A stretch of 11,088 nt of DNA, taken from the NCBI GenBank assembly GCA_002507425.1, contig DAZU01000121.1, positions 630 to 11,717 of the forward strand. The letters are read 5' to 3'. The stretch's first letter is position 1, and every line of letters begins with the position of its first letter. The position numbers and the translations under genes are program-made. Source of the DNA: Euryarchaeota archaeon UBA53. Lineage in GTDB: Archaea > Thermoplasmatota > Poseidoniia > Poseidoniales > Poseidoniaceae. The notes under the pieces were generated by a model, which saw nothing but the letters and a program-made list of their open reading frames with translations, did no database searches and was not told the origin of the DNA. Shown piece after piece: positions 1 to 4,905 of this stretch.

Positions 1-602
1 TCTCCGTGGTCATCATGTCCTTCCTCGTCATGTTCGGCGGCTTCAAGTGCATATGCGACGTATTCTGCGTGCATTTCTTGGAGTTCTTCGTCTGTCATTG
101 TTAGGTCCAAGGTTTCAAACGGACCTTCGGCAAGTATTTCACACAGATCTGAAACAAGCATGTCCTCGTAATTCAAATCCTCCTCACCGGTGGGTAGAGC
201 ATGTGTCATGTAAGCAGCAGGTGCATCCGACCCCATGCTGGACAGAGTGTCATCAACCCAAGGTTCTAGACCGAGTCCGTGATAGAAGAACAGGTCGGTT
301 TGCGACAGTCTGATTATATCAGAGGCTGATGGTTCATAATCGTGGACAGGAATGTTGTCCAGACTCATGTAATCCACGTTCAGTGTATCGCCACCGATTG
401 CTTTTACGATTTCTCCTACGTGATATGTGGATACCATGACGTTTCCGTATGGACCACTAATTGTTGTGTTGTTCGTTCCGTCGTCAATTGTTGCGTCGTT
501 GTTGTCTTCAGTACTCTCTTCATCAGAGCCCAAACATCCAGCAAGACTGGACATTATCAAAACAAAACTCACAAGCAAGGCCTTATGCCAATTAGTTCGC
601 AT
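1..602 (-). CDS. ZnuA/TroA-family metal-binding lipoprotein (partial, 3' end beyond left edge)
   Basis: This is the substrate-binding protein of a cluster A-I (Zn/Mn-type) metal ABC transporter, anchored outside the membrane. The visible 200 residues start with a signal peptide and lipobox SLAGC (lipidated Cys23), then an acidic Asn/Thr-rich linker (24-50). The mature domain opens with STYHVGEIVKAIGGD (58-72). VHDYEPSASDI follows (86-96), with His87 as the expected first metal ligand, then FFYHGLGLEPW (105-115), a family hallmark. The sequence ends inside an acidic His-rich stretch, EHDEEGHDDHG (190-200), which resembles the His-rich loop of zinc-binding members. The ATG at 602 is the only sensible start, because an in-frame TAA lies about 10 codons upstream. 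It is divergent from a NikR-like regulator. The remaining ligands, the permease and the ATPase are outside the window. Zn is more likely than Mn because of the His-rich loop, but specificity is inferred. Confidence 0.86.
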   Translation of the reverse strand, partial: MRTNWHKALLVSFVLIMSSLAGCLGSDEESTEDNNDATIDDGTNNTTISGPYGNVMVSTYHVGEIVKAIGGDTLNVDYMSLDNIPVHDYEPSASDIIRLSQTDLFFYHGLGLEPWVDDTLSSMGSDAPAAYMTHALPTGEEDLNYEDMLVSDLCEILAEGPFETLDLTMTDEELQEMHAEYVAYALEAAEHDEEGHDDHG

Positions 603-623
603 GCCTCGGCGCCAACTAATAAC

Positions 624-630
624 TATTTAA
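624..630 (-). promoter_or_regulatory. Putative TATA box for the metal-binding lipoprotein gene
   Basis: On the minus strand this reads TTAAATA, centred about 25 nt upstream of the ATG at 602. That spacing is typical for an archaeal TATA box driving a leaderless transcript. No Shine-Dalgarno site is visible before the ATG. Position and composition only; the surrounding region is AT-rich, so the call is tentative. Confidence 0.35.
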
Positions 631-655
631 TCAATGCTATTAATATGCGTTCCGG

Positions 656-667
656 TTATTATTATTA
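656..667 (+). promoter_or_regulatory. Putative TATA box for the NikR-like regulator gene
   Basis: The run TTATTATTATTA is centred about 29 nt before the ATG at 690, and no Shine-Dalgarno site precedes that ATG. This suits a leaderless archaeal promoter. The 603-689 interval thus appears to hold two back-to-back promoters and probably the operator of the metal sensor. An 8-bp palindrome TATTAATA (638-645) lies between the two TATA-like elements. Confidence 0.35.
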
Positions 668-689
668 CACAGAGCACAGTGGCCCGTTT

Positions 690-1118
690 ATGAGCAAAAT
701 TATTTCGTTCAGTTCAGATAATGATTTCAGCGGACAGCTAGAATCACTTATACAAAATTCTGGTTACAACAACAGAAGCAAATTCCTCAGAGATGCGGCA
801 CTGTTTTTCGCCGAACATCGACAAAGAGGAGAATTAAACAGTATGGACGAGGACGTCGAAGTTGAAGGACACTTGATCATCCATTATGAACACGGAAGTG
901 AACAGAAACTGATGGTAAGTCGTACGGATTCAATCGAAGTTGCTGCTTATCACCACAGTAGCCGGCTTGGGCATTCATGCCATTCGTGTGTTGATGTCAT
1001 TCATGTAAAAGGTAAAGCGATACACGTAAAACAAGTATTCGAGCAGTTGAGTAATACTCACAACGTAGACAAAGTTTCTTTCATCACTGCTCCAATGAAA
1101 ATAGAAGATTGTTGCTAG
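690..1118 (+). CDS. NikR/CopG-like ribbon-helix-helix metal-responsive regulator
   Basis: A 142-residue protein with the NikR layout. The N-terminal ribbon-helix-helix DNA-binding domain (about 1-45) has beta strand KIISFSS (3-9) and helices including NRSKFLRDAALFF (28-40). A C-terminal ACT-like metal-binding domain follows, with VEVEGHLIIHYEH (56-68), a His/Cys cluster YHHSSRLGHSCHSC (87-100) and VDVIHVKGKA (101-110), matching the conserved strand and KG turn after the nickel-site Cys of NikR. The start at 690 is chosen because the domain begins there; an in-frame ATG at 645 would add 15 residues upstream of the fold and is less likely. The expected His-x-His-x5-Cys nickel pattern is not clear. 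Instead there are H88, H89, H95, C97, H98, C100 and a terminal CC. Divergence from a metal-uptake lipoprotein suggests it senses that metal, possibly zinc or nickel, and represses the pair. Confidence 0.75.
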   Translation: MSKIISFSSDNDFSGQLESLIQNSGYNNRSKFLRDAALFFAEHRQRGELNSMDEDVEVEGHLIIHYEHGSEQKLMVSRTDSIEVAAYHHSSRLGHSCHSCVDVIHVKGKAIHVKQVFEQLSNTHNVDKVSFITAPMKIEDCC

Positions 1119-1123
1119 TTTCA

Positions 1124-3175
1124 TCAATCAGTTTTTTTGAAGTTGATTAAACTTGAATCCTCTACAATCTGGCAGTTTCCAGGAATTACCGGTAGGATGT
1201 CATCAACCGACAATCCGGTCGATTTGTAGATTTTGTTAGCGATTTGTTCTTTCTTTTCAATTCCCGGTGTGATTATTGCATACCTTGAGCAAATACTGGA
1301 AATAAAATCTGCAGTAGAAGCCATTAGCAAGGGAATGCCATTGATAGCTACAAGACCCAATCCGAGTTTCAAGTCTATGTCTTTGTACCATGTTCTTTGT
1401 CCTCTAATGACGAAGGCGCCCTTTCCAACATATTCACCAGTCTCCGCAGACTTTGATACCTGCCCTGGCTTAACCCAAAAAACAGTTCCATGAGCACCTC
1501 CTCCGTTCCATGCGCGACTCCAAGCTAGTGCTAGTGTTGCTGCTAATTCAGTAACCTCATCATCTAACTCTGAATCGAGTTTGTCAACAAGTCTGAACGC
1601 AGGCATGTCTTCTGGTATGTGGGGCGGGGGTTGTACATCCGTGATAAATCCCTGATTACTTCTCAAAGAGCATGAAGGTGCTCCGTGCATGTCTGCATGA
1701 AGATACCTGTCACCAAGTGAAAGGTGCTTTTTGACAATTGAGTCGTTACCCTTTGCATCTCTTCCTCCAATAATCAAGTGACCACCGGGTAAAATAGACC
1801 ATTTTTGATTTTCAAACCACAACCTTTTCGCTCTCTTAACACGGGCAATTTGTCCGCTGGCCTCTCTTTTAGCTTGTTTTTTCTTCGCTCTCGCAAGTTG
1901 TAATTTTGTGTCCTCCAGTGCACTTATTGCACCTGCCGACTTATCCTTCTGCTTTCGACCTGCATCGAAATACCGCTGAGCATTTTGATGAACAGTTTGA
2001 TCTAGGAACAGAGAGACCTCTTTTTCGGGCTCTCCGTTTTCGTTTGGCATCAAAGCTAAGAATGACCTTTCAGCAGGGTTTACAGATTTTATCCATTGAA
2101 TTTGTTTGGCAGATTTCTTAACACTGCTCCAACCTATATCTTTTACCGCATCTGAAACTTGGTTGAGTAAATCTTCAACATGTGACCAATTATTTTGAAT
2201 CAAATGGCCTATTTCTTGCTGTTTTTTTACTTTCTCAGAAAAACCTTGAAGTGATTTGTTTTGTTGTGACAACCGCCTTTCCAACCTTTCTACATCTGTT
2301 GAATGGCCCCTTCCCGGCGCAGCTACATCCAATGCCTCTGCTTCCCTTCTAGCTAAAGCATGGGCGTCGTGAGGGCCAAGCCACTCATCAACTGCTTGAG
2401 ACATAGTTTGGTATTCTATACATTCCTTATGCTCTAACGTGGGCAGTCTGACTGGCCATGCCTGTTCATATTCTCCTTCATTTTTGAATAAATATCCTTT
2501 CCATTCTCCGTGAAGTAGAAGATTCAAGGAATCCCAAACTTTTGTCAAATCAACTTCATGAATGTCGGCTTCGGGGTTGTTTCCAGAATCTGCGCAGACC
2601 GCAGCAGACACACCCGCCCCAAGATTAAGCACCCCTCCAAGAGTTCTACCAAGATTTCTATCACTTGAATTCATCAAATCTTTAAATGATTCAAAATTCA
2701 AATCATAGGGATTCTCCGCTGCTGGTGGAGGGTTGTAAATGATGCCTCGTTTTAGGGTTCTATCCGCATAACTTGCGTGTGTCAGGGGTTGTATGATTGT
2801 ATCATCACCGTCTGTTAGAATTATGTTCCCATCTCTGAAAACTTCGACATAAAGATGGAATCTTCCGTGTGAATTTTCAAACACAAACCTCAGAACTCTA
2901 TCAAACCCAATTTGGTCGATTGCTTTCAATCTTGCATTGGTTAATGACTTTCTAAGTACCATGGCAAAAGGGGCAGGGTATTGCGGCATAGGCCTGTCTC
3001 TTTTACTAGTGTAAACACGCTTCCCTCTAACTAAAACAAGGTCGGTATTTCCACCATCTTTTGACCTTAAGCGAAGAACTACTTGCTCATAATGTGGCTG
3101 GTAACATTTTTTGCAATGAGACCCTACCATGACCTCTAATTCTTGAGCAATTGCTCTCAAATCAAGACCACTCAT
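1124..3175 (-). CDS. rqcH: RqcH / NFACT family ribosome-associated quality-control protein (archaeal NEMF/Rqc2 homologue)
   Basis: A 683-residue member of the NFACT family (bacterial RqcH, yeast Rqc2, human NEMF), which binds stalled large ribosomal subunits with peptidyl-tRNA; bacterial and eukaryotic members add C-terminal tails to the nascent chain. NFACT-N begins at residue 1 (MSGLDLRAIAQELE) and carries the conserved Asp-Arg pair at D92-R93 (GFDRVLRF). A helix-hairpin-helix-like part lies at about 176-197. A long charged coiled-coil middle follows (about 270-450, interrupted near 340-410), including a Lys-rich stretch at 424-438. The NFACT-R domain (about 452-600) has WFENQKW, GGHLIIGGRDAKGN, YLHADMHGAPS and EYVGKGAFVIRGQRTW. 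The ATG at 3175 matches the family N-terminus; a TTG at 3199 would overlap the upstream gene and adds nothing conserved. It lies 8 bp after the Nudix-MBL gene, so it is probably co-transcribed, and ends 5 bp from the convergent regulator. The exact tailing chemistry in archaea is not shown here. Confidence 0.94.
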   Translation of the reverse strand: MSGLDLRAIAQELEVMVGSHCKKCYQPHYEQVVLRLRSKDGGNTDLVLVRGKRVYTSKRDRPMPQYPAPFAMVLRKSLTNARLKAIDQIGFDRVLRFVFENSHGRFHLYVEVFRDGNIILTDGDDTIIQPLTHASYADRTLKRGIIYNPPPAAENPYDLNFESFKDLMNSSDRNLGRTLGGVLNLGAGVSAAVCADSGNNPEADIHEVDLTKVWDSLNLLLHGEWKGYLFKNEGEYEQAWPVRLPTLEHKECIEYQTMSQAVDEWLGPHDAHALARREAEALDVAAPGRGHSTDVERLERRLSQQNKSLQGFSEKVKKQQEIGHLIQNNWSHVEDLLNQVSDAVKDIGWSSVKKSAKQIQWIKSVNPAERSFLALMPNENGEPEKEVSLFLDQTVHQNAQRYFDAGRKQKDKSAGAISALEDTKLQLARAKKKQAKREASGQIARVKRAKRLWFENQKWSILPGGHLIIGGRDAKGNDSIVKKHLSLGDRYLHADMHGAPSCSLRSNQGFITDVQPPPHIPEDMPAFRLVDKLDSELDDEVTELAATLALAWSRAWNGGGAHGTVFWVKPGQVSKSAETGEYVGKGAFVIRGQRTWYKDIDLKLGLGLVAINGIPLLMASTADFISSICSRYAIITPGIEKKEQIANKIYKSTGLSVDDILPVIPGNCQIVEDSSLINFKKTD
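1132..1138 (+). terminator. Oligo-T tract downstream of the NikR-like gene
   Basis: A run of seven T residues begins 13 nt after the regulator's stop codon. Archaeal termination commonly uses T-rich stretches in the non-template strand without a hairpin. The tract lies inside the 3' end of the convergent rqcH gene, where it reads as Lys codons (the FKK near its C-terminus), so it may owe its existence to coding instead. Confidence 0.3.
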
Positions 3176-3183
3176 TACACTCT

Positions 3184-4650
3184 TCAAGCTCTCACCCAAC
3201 CGCCGTCAATATTTTTTACATATCCACTTTTTTCATGTGAAAGTAGGTGGGAGAGTGTCTGGTCGATTGCTAATCTTGGATGGGCATTCGGGGTATCAGC
3301 ATATGCAACTGATGCGATATCTTCGATAGTTTTGTTTCCAGCTTCGACAGCCCTTAACACCTTTTCATGTCTTGAGGACCTATGTTCGATATAGTGAGTT
3401 AATTTTTTTTCAGGTAACGCAATAACAGGACCATGTGATGGGAAAATAAGATGTGGGTCAAGGTCTCTAAGTCTCTTTAGTTGTTCTATATAAGTGACCA
3501 TTTCTCCTTCTCCAGGCCTTACAAGTATAGTTCCTATTCCTGCAACCATATCTCCTGCTATCAATCCACTTTCAGAGATTAAACAGAGATGTTCAGGATG
3601 GTGCCCGGGTGTGTGCAGAACTTCCCATGACTGATTTCCCAGTTCCAAAATTTCACCGTCCCTTAGTATGCGATTAGCCGTGTTTGAAGCAGACCATATT
3701 GGGATGTCAAACGCCTCCTTCAGCAGGCCGGGGTCTGCTAAGTGATCTGGATGACTGTGAGTGTAAAAAACAGCTATTGGATTCCCCGGACGCTTTGTGA
3801 CAGCGTCTCTAATCTCTTCCATACCTTCTCTGTGTCTGAAAGCAGGATCTACGATTATGAAATCGCCATTAGGGTCCCCTACAAGGTAGCAATTGGTGTA
3901 GTTAGCGGGCGGGAGAGTTGCGGTTTTGATGGGTATAACTTGAACTCCGTGAGCGAATAAAATAGATCTCCTTTCTGGTTTTCTAGCCTCTAAATCAATT
4001 GCGACTTTTGTCATGTCTTGGTTAGTAAGATTCAAACATCTTACCACTTCCATGAGAAGAGTGACTACTGGAGGTGCTACTTTTATGACGTTGTTCTGCC
4101 AAGCACCAATAATATCACAAGGTCTCATCCATCTTGCATCTTCGAATTCAGTTTGGCCCACCAGTGAGTATTCATCGTGTTGATGTGAATGTATGTGGAG
4201 GAAGGTATTCTCAAATCGCATAGGCCCAAATGGTGGCGTAGTTCGGGTTGAAATTATCCTAATACCATCTGTATCTATCGGAATATCTCCATCCATTGCA
4301 AGTGGGAACCAATTTGACTTATCCTCTACAACCATTTTTCTAAAATCATCATCAACAGAAATCATCCTACCTTTTTCTGGAGCTAAACCTAACTCTTCCA
4401 CCACTTCTCTGAGTATTGCACAATGCTGAACTGAAATGTTTAGAACCTCACTTGCAGTTTTGTCCACACGAGAGACACCGCCGCCGGGAAACGCATAATA
4501 TCCGGGAAATGCTAGCATTGACTCGCTTCTTTTCCCTAGCAAAACCTCGACTCCGTCATCTCCGTCTCTGGTTATCATCAATGTCGCAGAGGGTCTAGGT
4601 GGCTTGACCTGCAGATTTGGTAAAGCATGGTTGCCACCCTCTTCGGCCAT
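3184..4650 (-). CDS. Nudix hydrolase fused to LACTB2-like metallo-beta-lactamase with winged-helix tail
   Basis: A 488-residue two-domain protein. The N-terminal Nudix domain (about 18-205) has AFPGGG (53-58) and REVVEELGL (81-89), which supplies the metal-binding glutamates. The spacing between the Gly-Gly pair and the RE is about 10 residues longer than in the canonical Nudix box, as in NUDT19/RP2-type enzymes, so a CoA- or nucleotide-diphosphatase role is possible. The C-terminal metallo-beta-lactamase domain (about 235-410) has TNCYLVG, VDPAF, the metal motif THSHPDH (297-303), TPGHHPEH (H350), AGD (D367) and PSHGP (H406), so every expected ligand position is filled. Residues about 420-486 (YIEHRSSRHEKVL onward) match the winged-helix tail of LACTB2, a single-strand endoribonuclease in animals. 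The ATG at 4650 was chosen; the frame stays open to 4869, but that stretch is antisense to a small plus-strand gene. It shares a transcript with rqcH. The true substrate is unknown. Confidence 0.9.
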   Translation of the reverse strand: MAEEGGNHALPNLQVKPPRPSATLMITRDGDDGVEVLLGKRSESMLAFPGYYAFPGGGVSRVDKTASEVLNISVQHCAILREVVEELGLAPEKGRMISVDDDFRKMVVEDKSNWFPLAMDGDIPIDTDGIRIISTRTTPPFGPMRFENTFLHIHSHQHDEYSLVGQTEFEDARWMRPCDIIGAWQNNVIKVAPPVVTLLMEVVRCLNLTNQDMTKVAIDLEARKPERRSILFAHGVQVIPIKTATLPPANYTNCYLVGDPNGDFIIVDPAFRHREGMEEIRDAVTKRPGNPIAVFYTHSHPDHLADPGLLKEAFDIPIWSASNTANRILRDGEILELGNQSWEVLHTPGHHPEHLCLISESGLIAGDMVAGIGTILVRPGEGEMVTYIEQLKRLRDLDPHLIFPSHGPVIALPEKKLTHYIEHRSSRHEKVLRAVEAGNKTIEDIASVAYADTPNAHPRLAIDQTLSHLLSHEKSGYVKNIDGGWVRA

Positions 4651-4665
4651 ATGGGCGCTAATCGA

Positions 4666-4675
4666 TACATATTTT
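4666..4675. promoter_or_regulatory. Putative shared AT-rich promoter element between divergent genes
   Basis: The 52-bp gap between the Nudix-MBL start (4650) and the small membrane-protein start (4703) holds one clear AT-rich element, TACATATTTT. Its centre is about 32 nt from the plus-strand ATG and about 20 nt from the minus-strand ATG. It could serve as a TATA box for the plus-strand gene and, read as AAAATATGTA, perhaps for the minus-strand gene. Evidence is position and composition only. Confidence 0.3.
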
Positions 4676-4702
4676 GAAGTGATTACATGATTTGGGTTAA
4701 AC

Positions 4703-4873
4703 ATGGTCACTATCGAAGAAGATCTTGAGATGCTGGCCAAAGCTATTGAAATGGGCATTGACCCTTTCCCGCCTCCTAAACCCAAACGGCCATGGGCTAG
4801 GTATGCTATTGCTTCCTTCTTGTCTATAATGATGATATCGTGGGTTTCCAAGTTCTTAATGCGATACACGTAA
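4703..4873 (+). CDS. Small single-pass membrane protein, function unknown (56 aa)
   Basis: A short open frame encodes 56 residues with a protein-like organisation. An acidic amphipathic N-terminus, MVTIEEDLEMLAKAIEMGID (1-20), leads to a Pro/Lys hinge PFPPPKPKRP (21-30) and then a hydrophobic segment WARYAIASFLSIMMISWV (31-48), closed by K50 and R54. This predicts a cytoplasmic N-terminus and one membrane helix near the C-terminus, like a tail-anchored protein. An in-frame TGA lies four codons upstream, so the ATG at 4703 is the first available start. No Shine-Dalgarno site is seen, consistent with a leaderless message. It ends 32 bp before malE-malF on the same strand and could be independent or the first gene of that transcript. 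I do not recognise a family; Sec61-beta-like and other small anchors were considered but have no diagnostic motif here. The opposite strand is open in this region, but that reading looks like low-complexity antisense. Confidence 0.62.
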   Translation: MVTIEEDLEMLAKAIEMGIDPFPPPKPKRPWARYAIASFLSIMMISWVSKFLMRYT

Positions 4874-4882
4874 TAATTGATA
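4871..4882 (+). promoter_or_regulatory. Putative TATA box for the maltodextrin operon
   Basis: TAATAATTGATA is centred about 29 nt before the malE-malF ATG at 4906, and overlaps the stop codon of the small membrane-protein gene. No Shine-Dalgarno site precedes 4906, so a leaderless transcript starting at or near the ATG is plausible. This would make the sugar operon transcriptionally separate from the small gene, though read-through is possible. Confidence 0.35.
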
Positions 4883-4905
4883 TGGGTATTTGATTTGTCT
4901 AGACC

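Noticed and set aside
342..689. An open frame on the plus strand continuous with the NikR-like gene.
   Set aside because: It is antisense to the ZnuA-like lipoprotein, and the translated sequence is Cys/Val-rich without domain character. The regulator's fold begins at 690.
3176..3199. A TTG start for RqcH overlapping the Nudix-MBL stop.
   Set aside because: The eight extra residues are not part of the NFACT-N domain, and an ATG at 3175 begins exactly at the conserved MSGLDLRA segment.
4651..4869. A 73-residue N-terminal extension of the Nudix-MBL protein (start at 4869 on the minus strand).
   Set aside because: It is repetitive in Ser/Ile/Gly, lies before the conserved domain, and is antisense to a well-organised 56-residue membrane protein. 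The ATG at 4650 begins just before the Nudix fold.
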